Positions 1 to 12,239 of a DNA stretch of 64,000 bases are shown here, piece after piece. The DNA is from Bedellia somnulentella (taxonomy: Eukaryota; Arthropoda; Insecta; Lepidoptera; Bedelliidae), in the NCBI GenBank assembly GCA_963576735.1, contig OY755176.1:12261423-12325422 (forward strand), written 5' to 3'. The position numbers and the translations under genes are program-made. Under the pieces are notes generated by a model. The model searched no databases. It was not told the origin of the DNA and was given only the letters and a program-made list of their open reading frames with translations. Positions within the stretch are counted from its first letter, which is position 1; each line of letters opens with the position of its first letter.

Positions 1-386
1 CCAGAAAAATTAAGAGATCAATAAATTTTCTTAAAAAAATGGTTAAATAGACTATCTGACTAAGAATCAATGCTCAGCCGAAACTACTATACTTATAAAC
101 TTAAAACTTATAAAGTGAAAAAATTGTGAGGACACTATGAAAAACACCTTTTTTTCTCATCGCATGACAGAGACCCTCAACAGGTCAGTTAAATATTTCC
201 GTTTGACGACGTGAAAGTCTACACTTTTGACAGTACGAAGTCTGTGGGGTCAGCTAGTAATCTATAAATTTTAGACATGTTAAGTATATTTTAAAAAACA
301 TGGTGAGACTAATGATTTTGCTTGAAATAGTTTTAAAATTATAAACAAATTTAACCAATACAAACTTACATAGAAAATCACACAAC
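1..386. other. AT-rich sequence without recognisable features
   Basis: No coding exon, tRNA-like head or inverted repeat was seen. It ends at the target-site duplication of the first SINE A copy. Confidence 0.5.
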
Positions 387-398
387 ATACTTATATTA

Positions 399-766
399 AC
401 CAACCGTGATAGCCCAGTGGGTAGAACACTCAGTTATCGTGCAAACGACTAGTGTTCAAATCCTGGGTCGGGCCTACACCAATTTGTCTTTTCTAAAGAC
501 ATATGTGTGGTTAATTTATCATGGTTGTTAACGGTGAGGGAAAACATCGTGAGGAAACCCACATGGCTGAGTTGTACTTAGTCATGTGACAGTGTATTCG
601 TACAAAACGGCGATAGGCCTGCCCCCTATCACGTGAGTACACTGTCCATGCAAAACGTGGGTACTCTGAACACCAGGTGAGAAAGTCACGTGATGTTCAG
701 AAGTATTAGTACCTCTGCCAACCCCTTCGGGGATATTCGGCGTGAACGTTTATGTTATGTTATGTT
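399..766 (+). mobile_element. SINE A, full-length copy 1
   Basis: This copy defines the SINE A family. A tRNA-like head carries an A-box-like TAGCCCAGTGGG and a B-box-like GTTCAAATCC. A body of about 300 bp follows, then a short tail of TTATG repeats. A 12-bp direct repeat (ATACTTATATTA) flanks it at 387-398 and 767-778, as expected for target-primed reverse transcription. SINEs of this kind are RNA polymerase III transcripts mobilised by a partner LINE. The head, tail and target duplication are all intact, so this is a fairly recent insertion. Confidence 0.85.
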
Positions 767-1072
767 ATACTTATATTATTCATATACATAAATTATAAAT
801 ATAATGCAACGATATAGAGCAATAGAAGCACGTGACGTAAAAGATTCCTGTCCACATTTCCGTGATCGAGCTTCAGAGATTTATTCAAGTGAATTCCACC
901 AACCATTTGAATACAAATTGGTAAACGCTGATACGGAACAAAAAAAAAACATAATTACGAATTGGATGTGCATGGGATTTTCCTTTTCTTTCATGTGGAT
1001 GTTTGAATAGTCAATTATTCTGATTTTGAAACTCTGGCTACCTCTGTTAGAGACATACAGCAATGAGTATAT

Positions 1073-1308
1073 ACATACATACATACATATACTCACGGCT
1101 ATAAATCCCTAGAAAGGGTAGCCAGAGCTAAGGAATTAGAAATTCCTCAGCCACTTTTGGAAGTTGCGTGGGGAAAAGATGGTAAAATAAAGGTTGTTCG
1201 TGATGGGTCTCCAAACCGCCCAAAAATCCCTTAAAAGCCCCAATACCGTTAGTCGCCTCTTACGTACACCCACCGGAAGAAATGGGGTGCTATTCTAAGA
1301 CGCCACTA
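1073..1308 (-). mobile_element. SINE B copy, complete
   Basis: On the minus strand it starts with the family head (TGTAGTGTCGGCTTAGAATA-like), runs through GAGACCCATCACC and CCAAAAGTGGCT blocks, and ends in a GCCGTGAGTATATGTATG tail. A 12-bp duplication (CAATGAGTATAT) flanks it at 1061-1072 and 1309-1320. It landed in the tail of an older plus-strand SINE B, of which only about 1025-1067 remains. No open frame is conserved between copies, so the family is non-coding. Confidence 0.85.
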
Positions 1309-1320
1309 CAATGAGTATAT

Positions 1321-4035
1321 GTATGTATTATTAAAATATTCGACTATTTTTATTATGTTAGACTATAAAGTACTATAAATTATTAAAACTGTATGAAAAC
1401 TGACGAAATAACATTGCGACTTAGACTAGCAGGACCCCTAATATTACTTTTCGCAAAAATCAGTCTTCAATATGTGCCTCTTTTACAGTTTTCTAGCTAA
1501 AGGGAAAACTAACGGTCCCGATATTTTAATAGGAAATCCGTCGGGATGTTCACCTGCTGTAATCTGACGAATATTAAGGAGACACTTTTGTTAGGAAAAG
1601 GTTCCATATGGGCTCCTGAAAATACACTTTATTTTATTGTCGATTTTCTACTACATTTTTGGTACTTTTTGACTACATTGCAAGCAAAAATCAATTTTAT
1701 ACAAATTAACAAATCTAGCTTTAAATGTAAAGTTTAGGTTACAACAAGTGCTTACTTATTTATTCTTATGGTTGATAGACTGATGCACAATGTGACATAG
1801 AGTTAGTATCTTAAAAATTGTTTTGGTTGATGCAGTTCAATCATTCTTTGTTTTATAACCTTTTCCCGACTCTACTTTCAAAAATAAATAGTATTACTCA
1901 ATTCTGTTTCTGTCCGCCAATCTTCTGAAAACGGGTCTAATTGTTTTAATACTGTCTTTGACAATTAAAAATACAAAACAGGTAAAAGACATATTTATTG
2001 ACAGTTTACAAAGCTTTGAAAATTGTGTCCTCGTTAGTCAAAAAAACATATATTATTTTTTCTTGATAGATATAACTGTTTTGCAAATGAAATCTAAATG
2101 GATTCATTTGTCACATTGAAATTATTCGGGAGAACTCGTCTGAAAACGAATCTGCTAAAAACGGAAATAACTTTTCGTTGTCCGAATTCAAATTCTATTT
2201 GCGCATTTGATAATCAATACACGATAAAACTTTTTGAGAGTCCCTCATGTTTCATAATTTAATTTGGATTGATGTGCTTAGCAGCTTATTTCAGTTAAGG
2301 ATTAGTTCGTCCGCGGCTAATTTTATTATAAGATAGTTAAGGGTTACGTTACGAGTTACGAGTGTGTGTGTATAATCTACTAGTAAATTTTGAATTGTAC
2401 CGTATTAGCTTCTGCTTTAAAGAGGAGCTGTTTCATTTTATAGCCGGTGCATTACATTATGCATTAGCAGGTGTGTTGAATCCAAAATTTTGCAGCAATT
2501 TAGTTTAAACTTAATCTCAATACTACAGGATATTTGTCAATTATATAATACGTCTTTGACCAATTTTATTCAGGCTCTTCAGAGCTTCACGACAGTTATA
2601 TTCAGTATACTACGAGTAGATTAGATTTTACCCCTAATTGCACCCATTTAATACCGAAATTTATCCTTTAGATATTTATCCTAAATATTTTTTTTGTCTC
2701 AACGATAAGACAGTTTTGATAAGTGGCAGTGAATTAAAAAAAAACTGTGTGACCTAATAAATTAATAAAACTTAACATTCCTTTGTTAATCAGACCGTTT
2801 TTCATTTACTGAAGACGATATTTCTTGGGTGGGACTCTAGTGGAGTTAATAAAATACTTTTTGACCCGCCCAACTTCATCTGTGTGACGTAATACCTAGC
2901 TTCTATAGTTTAGACGTGATTGAGTACCAAACATCTAATCATCCAAATATAGCCCCCCCCCCCCATTTTACCCGTTTAAGGAAAAAAATGGGTTTCCCAC
3001 CTTCCCACCTTTGCTTACTTTACATTGTAATAGAAAACAAACATAACCATTTTTATACTGCTAATTCTCATTATCATTATAATAATTCAATTGTACCTCA
3101 CTGTAAACTGTTTGATCATATTATTATTTTTGTAAATTTGTGTTTGATGTGCAATAAAGAGTTAGTCTATTCTATTCTAATTCTAGAATTGAGGAAAAAT
3201 GCGAATAATCTGTAAACTCCGCCATCTTTACCCCTTTAGGGGTTGATTCCCTGAAATTCCATTGCACTGATTATTTATGTCATAAAAGGAAAACCTACAT
3301 ACAATTTCAAGTCTTTAAGTTCAGAGATAAGATAATTTTCGTATAAACTCTTACGATTTTACCCCTTGAGCGAAAGTTTTTTTTTTCTTCTACTACACAA
3401 ATCATCTAAAAATGTGATCGAAAACATTTGCACACTCCTAAGTGTAAAATTAAAAATAGTGACATAAACTTTAAAGGGGATGACAGAGGGGTTTGATTAC
3501 AAATTTTAAAATGGACTGTTGTACCGTAAAATAATACCTTGAAAAAGATGAATACAATATAAAATACAATACAATAAAATATCTATTGACAGTGTTCACT
3601 GTAAAAGTATACAAAAAAAACAAGTGTCTAAAATTTATACTCCCATGCTTTGAAATTCATTCCTTCATAGCAATATATAGCCTAGATTACTCAAAGGGAC
3701 GTCCATAATTTATCAATGGTCAAGAAATATTTCAAATTATTAGTACCTCTTCAAAGCCTGAGAATTTAAGGCGTTAAAGTTGACAGATAACTTCTTGTGC
3801 AACATGATCACATACCATTAATTTCTCAGCTTTTGTAATTTGATTTTTCGTGAAACTTGAAAAGGGTTTGACGTTAACGTCTCAAAGGACGATTTTGCTT
3901 CCTTCCATGAATATCTCATTTTATTATTATCTAAATGGTTAACAAGTAGATTTCATGAACAAATAAACCATATTTGTAGTGTATATATAATTAATCTGAT
4001 GCGGTATATGGTTATAATTTATATATTCATTTATT
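1321..4035. other. Unassigned AT-rich sequence
   Basis: No supported gene. A run of 13 C bases lies near 2952-2964. An AATAAA-like sequence at about 3152 sits in a weak open frame and is not interpretable alone. The open frames here are short and have no recognisable domain. Confidence 0.4.
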
Positions 4036-4400
4036 AGCGACATGATAGTCCAGTGGGTAGAACACCCGCCCGAAAAACAGAAAGGCGTGAGTTCCAATCC
4101 TGGGACGGGCCTACACCAATTTGTCTTTTCTAAAGTCATATGTGTGGTTAATTTATCATGGTTGCTAACGGTGAGGGAAAACATCGTGAGGAAACCCACA
4201 TGGCTGAGTTGTACTTAGTCATGTGACAGTGTATTCGTACAAAACGGCGATAGGCCTGCCCCCTATCACGTGAGTACACTGTCTAAGCAAAACGTGGGTA
4301 CCTTCTCTGGAAACTAGATGGCGCTTGCCATGTGAGTTCAGGAGTATTGGTACCTCTGCCAACCCCTTCGGGGATAAACGGCGTGAACGTTTATGTTATA
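4036..4400 (+). mobile_element. SINE A copy 2
   Basis: Nearly full-length, with a tRNA-like head (GATAGTCCAGTGGG, then GTTCCAATCC), the conserved body and the GGCGTGAACGTTTATGTTAT end. It differs from copy 1 at scattered positions in the head and by a short indel in the body around 4300-4330. Confidence 0.85.
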
Positions 4401-5118
4401 TATATATCAAAAATTTTATAGTTAGGGAATAATTACTAATTCTGTAGTTTTGGCTTCATATTCCTAAATATTTAACTGACTTGCTGTTATAATAAAAAAA
4501 AATATATCATGAGAATGATGTCCATCCACAAAAACTATAAATTATTATTGATATATTTCCGCTCTATCCGCATTACCCATGAATTACTTATTAAACAAGC
4601 AATATCATTGCGACACCCACGAGCAAAAATGGCTATTGTAAACCAATTCTACACGGGATAGTTTTATATACACTTATTTTCTTTCATTATGCAAATTTAT
4701 GTAACTCATGCAGCAAAACCGTATCTTTAATATTTGACGTACAATTTGTAACGGCATACAGGCATCGACGGATCAATACGAGGACAAATAGAAAGGCTCG
4801 CAGTTCCATACACTGAAATGTGAATTTTAAATGAAACATCGCCATCAATTGTACTTTACGACCAATTATTAACTACGCGTTGGTAACTGTCGGAGTGTCA
4901 ATGGCCTGGTTTTGTATGAAAGATCGATAAAATCATTAAAAAATTCATCAACGAGGTATTTCAAATATTATTCATAATTGAAGATAACACAGAAAGGCTC
5001 TGATGACAGAATATCAAACGTTTAGCGCGAATTTGTATGTTTTTATGACAATAATGTTACTCTTTATCACGTGTGATCAGACGTGTGCGTATACATCGAG
5101 TTAATATTACATACTTAC
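4401..5118. other. Unassigned sequence
   Basis: AT-rich, with no exon or repeat boundary that I can define. Confidence 0.4.
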
Positions 5119-5128
5119 AATATTAATA

Positions 5129-5177
5129 AATAAACATAAACATAAACGTTCACGCCGTTTTATCCCCGAAGGGGTTG
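5129..5177 (-). mobile_element. SINE A, 49-bp severely 5'-truncated insertion
   Basis: Only the last ~49 bp of SINE A are present, in minus orientation, including the tail repeats and the CCCCGAAGGGG hairpin motif. A perfect 10-bp direct repeat (AATATTAATA) flanks it at 5119-5128 and 5178-5187. The fragment is therefore a complete but very short insertion event, not the remnant of a deleted copy. Confidence 0.8.
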
Positions 5178-5187
5178 AATATTAATA

Positions 5188-7442
5188 ACTTTATTAATTT
5201 CTACAGTTACATCTGGCCTTCCTGTAACTTTAATTAAAACTTTAAAAAATAATTAAGTTTTTCATGAATATTTAGTATTCATATCTGATCCTGCAATTAA
5301 ATTAATCGGTACTTGTGTAATTTTGACTTTAAATTACACTAACTAACCTGTCTTTCTCTGGGTGGTTTTGAGCTTTGTCCTATGAAATTTGCAGCATTTT
5401 CATAAGGCGAATTCATTGTTTCTTACTTATTCTACTTATATTCCGAGTGCCTTGTCCTATTTCACAGTTTTCCATTTTCAGTTGGATACGCTAAATGCTT
5501 CTGAGTACTAAAAGAAAGTGTTTTTGTGGACCTAAGTGGAGATATGCGTTTCTTACTTTGTGAACTCAAACAATCGTACTAAAAATTATTTTTATTCCGT
5601 TTTACCAGTTTCCGCTGTTATATTTCGGCCCATTTACGTTCTGAGGGATGGTCGTAGAATCGGTTATATTTCTTAAATTATATTTTATTTAATGTGGCAG
5701 CTATGTAAATACAGATTTTTTCTCTTCTGAACTGTCTGTGTTTTCGATGTTTGTGTTGGTGGCGATGGTTTACTGAATGACGATAAAATTAATGTATAAT
5801 TGTTAAAAGTAACTTAGTTGAAAATTTATGAAATGTTTTGCGAAAAAGATATGGTCAAATTATTAAGGACCGCGTACCTAATTATTAAAACAAAATCCTT
5901 ATAGAAACCAAATAAATTTTAGGAAAATTAAAATTAATAATATATTTTATCACAAATTGAATGAAGAATTAAGTACTGTTAAGACGGAAGCAAAATGTAA
6001 GGTAGGCGCGGCTAATTAGATTTTCAGCTGTATAAGCGATGAAGCGGAAGCCTCTTTATTGCTCTTATACGAGCATTAAAACAGTTCTCTCTGCTTAATT
6101 TATTGCGTCGGACTTTTCTCGTTGATTTATTAATAAAACATATTAGTTGGTTGAACCAAAATCATTCAATATAAAAATAAGAAAATACCAAGTAAAAAAT
6201 TATGAGTGATCCGACATAAAAGAATATGGGCGTCGAATAGATAATCTCCTATGCTGTGCCTCGCTTAAAAATAAACTTAAATTATTCTGTTCAGAACGTC
6301 AGATACGTCACTAAAAACTGACTTACTTTCATTTAACCGTAGGTATATTTTAGAACCGAGAAATGTCTAGTTCTACCTGTTTACTGAATCAATATCAAAG
6401 GATTAACTCTCTGGAAGATCAGAGGAACCACACCCTTATGATGAAACCAGCATATGTTCACATGTATAGTCGACAGCTCGTCAAGTTTGCTTGGCATTTT
6501 GAAAGGCTTTCAGTTTCAGTGGTATTCACAAAGCTTATATTTATTATATTAGTTTATTTTTATTTGTTTGGAATACTAACAGCGAACTATACAGTTAATG
6601 TTTATAAATACAGTTATAAACTTGGTCAATAACAAATATTTGCAAATAAATGTATACAAGAAGTATAACACATATACAAAATATTTTTAATTCATATAGT
6701 TAAATATATCACATTTTTTGTTTTTTTATTGATAAACAGATAAAGTGGCATATAAAAGTTCAAAATATGAATGGGATTCGACAGGACACGACAGGACAGG
6801 ACCCAATTCTAAATGTTAGTAGAGTTTTCTTTATGAAATTATTGCAGCATGATGATACCGAAAATATGTGGGTTTAAAACCTAAGAACTTTGGGAATAAA
6901 GAAATGTAGTGTGTCTTATTAATCTTTGTCACAAATATCAATTATTGTTAGTTTCCATTGGGTAACATCTCTTGAGCTTAAATAATATTAATATGGTCAA
7001 TGTCTATACGCTTTCCGTTAATATTAACCCTTTTTTGCATATTTTATAATTTAATACATATAATTTGAAAAAAAATATTAAATATTCTTGTTAAGTTTGA
7101 TCGTTATTCGCCGAAGATAAAATTATAGTTTTAATTTTTAAAATAAATGTAAATTGATAAATTTGTTATTGTAAAATAGTGACGGATAAATACCTAATGC
7201 GAAAGGAATACTATTTAAAATATTTCTACAAAAAGGATTACTATATATATATATATAGTTAAATATATGTGAGCATATATACATAAATTATTTATTAAAA
7301 ACGTATACTATCTCTAGAGATGAATTTTTTAAACCGTTTTTGTTCAAGGATCCTTAAAATTATATGTAAATTAATAAATTATAGTAACGATAAATGTTTG
7401 TGTATACAATATGTTTAATTACAAACATTAGTTAATGACCAG
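5188..7442. other. Unassigned AT-rich sequence
   Basis: No convincing exon, RNA gene or repeat family. The 89-residue open frame at 6363-6632 has a hydrophobic C-terminal half but no domain, and nothing suggests that it is expressed. A short AT tract lies at 7243-7258. Confidence 0.4.
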
Positions 7443-7876
7443 CCAGTGCCGTGTAGTGCCGGCTTAACATTTCACTATATCCCTTTCTACCCACAGGTGC
7501 CGTAAGAGGCGCCAAGGGTATGGCTTTTTTAAGTGGTTTTTTGGCGATGCGGTTGAAGACCCATCACCAACGACACTTTACTTACTTACTTATACTCACG
7601 CCCATTATTCCCATTGGGGTAGGCAGAGACTATCGATCGCCACTTAGTACGATCTTGACAAACCTCTCTTGCTTCCCTTACATTCATTATCCTTCTCATA
7701 CATGCTCTTTTATTCTTCTCACTTCGGACCCCCGCCTTTATAAGAACGTTTTACAACGACCCTTTATTTCTATCATCTTGTTTCCTATGAGCTTCGTAAT
7801 GTGGCTGAGGAGTTTCTAGCTCTGAAACTCTGGCTACCCCTTTTTGGGATTTTTATGGCCGTGAGTATATGTACGT
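7443..7876 (+). mobile_element. SINE B copy split by a LINE fragment
   Basis: The head (GTGTAGTGCCGGCTTA) and first half lie at 7443-7580, and the second half with the CCGTGAGTATATGTA tail at about 7754-7876. The 173 bp between them is a minus-strand LINE 3' end. A 13-bp duplication of SINE B sequence flanks the insertion (CAACGACACTTTA at 7568-7580, CAACGACCCTTTA at 7754-7766, one mismatch). The LINE therefore inserted after the SINE. Confidence 0.8.
7581..7753 (-). mobile_element. 5'-truncated RTE-like LINE 3' end nested in SINE B
   Basis: Read on the minus strand it matches the last ~150 bp of the full-length LINE at 56404-59815: the codons around the C-terminal AREVCQDRTKWRSIVS segment, the stop and the short 3' tail. 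It starts at the tail (TTACTTACTTATACTCACG on the plus strand). No complete protein domain remains. Confidence 0.8.
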
Positions 7877-8376
7877 TAATGACAGGAAATCTTTAGTCCA
7901 TGTTAATTATATTTTTGAAGGATATATAAGTGATGGATTGTATCCAACGGAATCATAAAACAAATATTAAATCAACTTCCGAGAAAGGTCGAGGTTCAGA
8001 GGTTCTATTTTAGATCTGTTATATTCAGAATTTTATTTTTACTTCCCACAGCGCAATCCAGGTGACACATAAAAGAAAAAACGTGAACTGGATTTATGAA
8101 TAAAAAATGAAATTTACATGAATATTTTGGTGATCCGGTGCACACTTAACGCTAAAGTTTAAGCCTAGAAAACAGCCTGATCCTGGTCAAAAGTACATGG
8201 CATAATATGATTTGTATAAAAGTAAAAGGTGTAATATCAAATTATTTGCTTAAATTTAGCCTGCCTGAAATGAGATATGGCTCAGTATCGCAATCAGCAC
8301 CAATAACCAGTGAAAGTACTCACACAATGTTCAAATGCGAACCGATTGGGCCCGTGTTATTAAACTATTTTTATTT

Positions 8377-8630
8377 GGCTGTGCTGTGTCTGTTTAGAAT
8401 AGCACTACCCCATTTCTTCCGGTGGGTGTACGTAAGAGGCGACTAACGGTATGGGGCTATTAAGGGATTTTTGGGCGATGCGGTTGGAGACCCATCACCA
8501 ACAACCTTTATTTTTACTATCTTTTCCCCACTCAAATTTCCAAAAGTGGCTAAGATATTTCTAATTTTTTAGCTCTGGCTACCCCTTCCTGGGATTTATA
8601 GCCGTGAGTATAATGTATGTATTTATGTAT
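8377..8630 (+). mobile_element. SINE B copy, nearly complete
   Basis: Well-conserved head (AATAGCACTACCCCATTTCT), middle (GGAGACCCATCACC) and tail (GCCGTGAGTATAATGTATG). Confidence 0.8.
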
Positions 8631-8795
8631 GCTGTGTCTGCTAAGCATAGCACTAACCTATTCGTGAGTGTCTTAACATGTGATAGTTGGGCTGTGGCAT
8701 GTGGTTAGAGACTTGTATTTTAAATCATTTCCCCATTAATCTTCCAAAAGTGGCCAATAAATATTTAATTTTGATAGGCTGGCTTACTATGTACT
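8631..8795 (+). mobile_element. SINE B copy, diverged, head-to-tail with the previous one
   Basis: It begins directly after the tail of the preceding copy, with a head variant (GCTGTGTCTGCTAAGCATAG). It is shortened and diverged but keeps the GTGGTTAGAGAC and CCAAAAGTGGCC blocks. Confidence 0.6.
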
Positions 8796-9097
8796 ATAAA
8801 TAATTCCATGAGCAACTAGTGCATGCACGAAGAAGTGTCTCGCACAAAAGCAAGAGCTCGGAACAAAAGACGCGTCTATCTCTTTTCCACTTCACCGGCC
8901 GATGTATTGGAGTAGAAGAGCGCGACATACAACGTACACGTGAAATGTTTTGTCGACTTTCTTCTTTCTATTTTATAACTATAAGTAAAATTAACTTTCA
9001 TGAACTGTCCTAACAGGCAAAGAATTATATTTCGTTATTAATTTATAGAAATCATCTAATAAACACACAAACGAATTTATCCGTTGTGGAATAACTG
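8796..9097. other. Unassigned sequence with a 64-residue open frame
   Basis: The block 8815-8950 is richer in GC than its surroundings and holds an open frame (8819-9013) with no recognisable domain. It could be part of an unidentified repeat. Confidence 0.3.
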
Positions 9098-9376
9098 AAA
9101 CGTTCACGCCGTATTTCCCCGAAGGCGTTGGCAGAGGTACTAACACTTCTGAACATCACGTGACGTTGTCACCTGGTGTTCAGAATACCTACGTTTTGCT
9201 TGAACAGTGTACTTACGTGATAGGGGGCAGGCCTATCGTCGTTATGTACCAATACACTGTCACATGTTTAAGTACAACTTAGTCATGTAGCTTTCCTCTC
9301 GTAGTTTTCCCTCACCGTTTACAGCCAATAACACCAACACGACAAGCGGTGTTCTACCCACTGAGCTATCACAGTA
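9098..9376 (-). mobile_element. SINE A copy
   Basis: It spans from the GGCGTGAACGTT end to the A-box region (GTGATAGCTCAGTGGG read on the minus strand). Internal deletions have removed much of the B-box part. Confidence 0.8.
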
Positions 9377-10869
9377 GCTTAATACACGGGTGGATAAATG
9401 TGAAGTATACAATCGATTCTCCCTCAAACTAAGAAAAAAGGCTAAACTCTCTACGCGGAACACCAAAACAGAAACTTATTCAAAGTCTAACTTGGTTAAG
9501 GCCAAGGTTGTTACATGTTTCCAAATCCCAATGGTACCTAAATCTAATGCGGATTGACAGTCGGAGAAAAATTGTTTAGACAAATACAGCTGAAGTAATA
9601 CAACTTAGATTTTTCTTCCATATAATATCTTAATGTGCTGTTACAAGCTGTAAACAACAATCTTCCATACAACAACATCTTGACAAGTGTTCCTAGGATT
9701 GAAAACTATAATAATGTTTGTAACTATAAATACTATTGTATGTTGCGTTAAATTGTATTTTGCTTATGTATAGTTGGTAAAACTCGTTTGTTTTCATAGT
9801 TCATTGCTTTCTATAACTTTTTATGATGTCAAATGCTTTATATATATTAACAAGTAATAAATTAATTACTTATACTCAAAATTATATTAACCTAAATATT
9901 TACGTGTAATAATAACGTGACCTCTCGATTTTCGCACTAATTGCAACGCGGAGATTTCAATGACAGATTGATTAAACTCAATCTTAAAACTTCAATATTT
10001 CTGCATAAGGTGCAAGTTCTACCCACTCTTTGCATCTATTATAAATCTATTGTCTTTTTGGATATCTTTGAAGGAGGACTAAATCCAACAGTAAACGTCA
10101 TAAAATCTAAATAGTATCTTATAAAAATAATTTTAATTCATTGTTCACGTTTTGTTAAACTTATAAAATTTAGATGTTGGCTGAAAGAGAAATATCCATA
10201 CTTACGCCATTCATTCCCACAAGGATGGACAGAGACTGTCGTCACCTTATTGAATGATTACGATTCGTAATTTATTGTATAAAATTTAAAAGGTTACACT
10301 TGATTTAAACATATTTACATTAGTATTTATGATACGTAAAACAGTATCATTAGCAAATCCCTTCTTTGTTTCGCTATATATATTTAAATTTCTATTTTAA
10401 CATTACATTCAATATTCTTCTAAAAGTGAATACGCTATTTCCATTATTCTGCAGGGTCAAATAAAAGTGCCTTTTATGATATATATTCCAGCACTCGACC
10501 CGTTCGAAACCAATCACAAAGAGCGGTCCCACTTTGAAACGAAATTCTCTTGATGGTTAACTATTCTCTGATACGACTACCTACTTCTCAAATTGGTTTA
10601 GACGTTATCGAACTTCCGAGATATTTGTTGCAAGAAACTTTTGTTCGGCAATAATGTTACTGCCTATTTTGAACGCTTTGCAATGTTTATGATTTGTTTA
10701 TTCGTTTGTTTGTAACGTTTAATTTATTTAAGGAAACAGGTTTTTTCATTTTTGCTGTGTAGCATTGATTTAAAATGGTACTTACCAATTTATTACCGTG
10801 AGTGCTATAAAGATTTCTGAGCATGAGCATAGAGATACCTACGTAGTATATATTATATCTCTGAGGTTC
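9377..10869. other. Unassigned sequence
   Basis: Nothing firm. A short, degraded match to the RTE-like LINE 3' end may exist at about 10198-10245 on the minus strand (ACTTACGCCATTCATTCCCA, then GGACAGAGACTGTCG). Confidence 0.35.
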
Positions 10870-10985
10870 TGAGGGATTTGAGGTTTTTAAGTGTTTGTTT
10901 GGATATTTTGCTGGAGACCCATCAGAAATATTCTATTTTTTTACAATCTTTTACCCCAATCAATTTTTATTTTCTAAATCAGAAG
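10870..10985 (+). mobile_element. Diverged SINE B fragment
   Basis: It retains the middle block (TTTTAAGTG, GCTGGAGACCCATC, ATCTTTTACCCCAATCAA). Both ends have decayed. Confidence 0.5.
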
Positions 10986-11399
10986 TTATATCTTACCTTT
11001 TTATTGTGGTTTTTAATTATAATGATATATTTGTATATGCAATAGGCCTAATGTCTTTTATGACATTAATTAATAAGTTATGTAGCATAAGAAGTGTCTA
11101 CCTAGATTACTTGTAACTAGTCAGGCGATCTTTCACAATAAGACTTTAATCATAGTACCATGATTTCACTATACCTTTTACCTACTTTTTGCGTGTCGTC
11201 ACAATACACCATCTACGACTTAAACAATCTCTCACAAGGACTCTAGTAACTAAAAGTAATATATCCTTTTCCAATGGGCCTAATATAAAGGTTTAAATCA
11301 CCCAAGAACACTAAAAAGGGGTACCATACCGTAATAGAATCGATCACAAAGAAATCTCCGAAAATCTCGAGCTAACTGAATAAGCCAAAAAAAATGTGG
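10986..11399. other. Unassigned sequence
   Basis: AT-rich. No supported gene or repeat. Confidence 0.35.
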
Positions 11400-11600
11400 T
11401 TTAGATTTGGATTGTGGAATAACGATCAAAAGCCTAGCACGAGCGCTGTTTTATCAACACGATAACAGTTAGAATGAGATGACAATATACGTTACGAAGT
11501 AAGTGCGTAAGAGATGGCTGTTTTATACCACGCGATATCTAGCTAAAAGGCCGCTCGTACTAGCTATACAGGTTTCGAAAGATAGTATGTAAAAGTGTAC
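11400..11600 (+). repeat. Dispersed repeat, partner of 41745-41945
   Basis: This block matches the reverse complement of 41745-41945 over roughly 150-190 bp, with shared blocks such as GTTAGAATGAGAT, the TAAGTGC region, TAGATATC/GATATCTAG and CGAGCG. No coding content was seen. It could be a MITE, since AT-rich internal parts and paired CACGAGCG/CGCTCGT motifs occur. Confidence 0.55.
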
Positions 11601-11654
11601 TGTCCACTACCACAAAATGAAACCACAATGCCAAGAAGTTTAGAAACATACATG

Positions 11655-11852
11655 AAAACATACACTCACGGCCATAAATCCCAAAAAGGTGTAGCCAGAG
11701 CTTAAGAGCTAGAAACTGAACAAGATGTAGAAATAAAGTATCAAGGGTGATAGGTCTCTAATCGCATCGCCCAAAAATAAGTTAAAAAGCCCTATACCCT
11801 GACAGCACTCGTAGGTAGAAAAGGGTAGTTACATTCTAAGCCGGAACTACAT
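11655..11852 (-). mobile_element. SINE B copy, diverged
   Basis: The tail CACTCACGGCCATAAATCCC and the block GTAGCCAGAGCTTAAG are clear. The middle is shortened, and the head is degraded around ATTCTAAGCCGGAACTACA. Confidence 0.7.
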
Positions 11853-11945
11853 GACTATAATTTTAGAGACAACAATAAAAAAGATTTTCTTTTTTTAAAT
11901 ATTAACTTCTATACTTAGTTATTCATAGTTTTACGGGATATTATT

Positions 11946-12090
11946 ATCACCCGGTGTTCAGAGTATTCTCATTTTGCTTGAACAGTGGACATGTGAACAG
12001 GCCTATCGCCGATTTGAAAGATTATATCATCATATTGCTGAGCAATATGATGATTTAATCTTTCAAATCGGCGGTACAACTTAGCCGAAC
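11946..12090 (-). mobile_element. SINE A fragment carrying a palindrome
   Basis: SINE A sequence (ACCCGGTGTTCAGAGTA, then AGGCCTATCGCC) breaks off into a palindrome at 12007-12073 and resumes with GTACAACTTAGCC. About 30 bp of SINE sequence is replaced by the palindrome. Confidence 0.65.
12007..12073. repeat. Near-perfect palindrome, 33-bp arms, 1-bp spacer
   Basis: The arms 12007-12039 and 12041-12073 are reverse complements with one mismatch, centred on 12040. The left arm begins inside SINE A sequence (CGCCGATTTGAAAG). A fold-back of this sort can arise by strand switching during repair. Confidence 0.85.
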
Positions 12091-12239
12091 AGCAAAACTA
12101 GAGCTCCATTTATTACATCTATATACATGTAAATTAATCAACACTCCACCCAAATATCAAGATGAAGTATCTCAGGAATCATAGAGCCATTAATACTTAA
12201 TGGTTTAAGTTATAACCGTCTGAGAACTAAAATGCTTTT

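Noticed and set aside
804..1010. 68-residue open frame next to SINE A
   Set aside because: No domain, no splice or codon support, and it overlaps an antisense frame of similar length.
2952..3215. Possible processed gene 3' end (poly-C, then AATAAA-like)
   Set aside because: No upstream coding similarity, no poly(A) tract and no target duplication could be found.
3939..4199. 86-residue minus-strand open frame
   Set aside because: It runs through SINE A sequence on the opposite strand and is not conserved in other copies.
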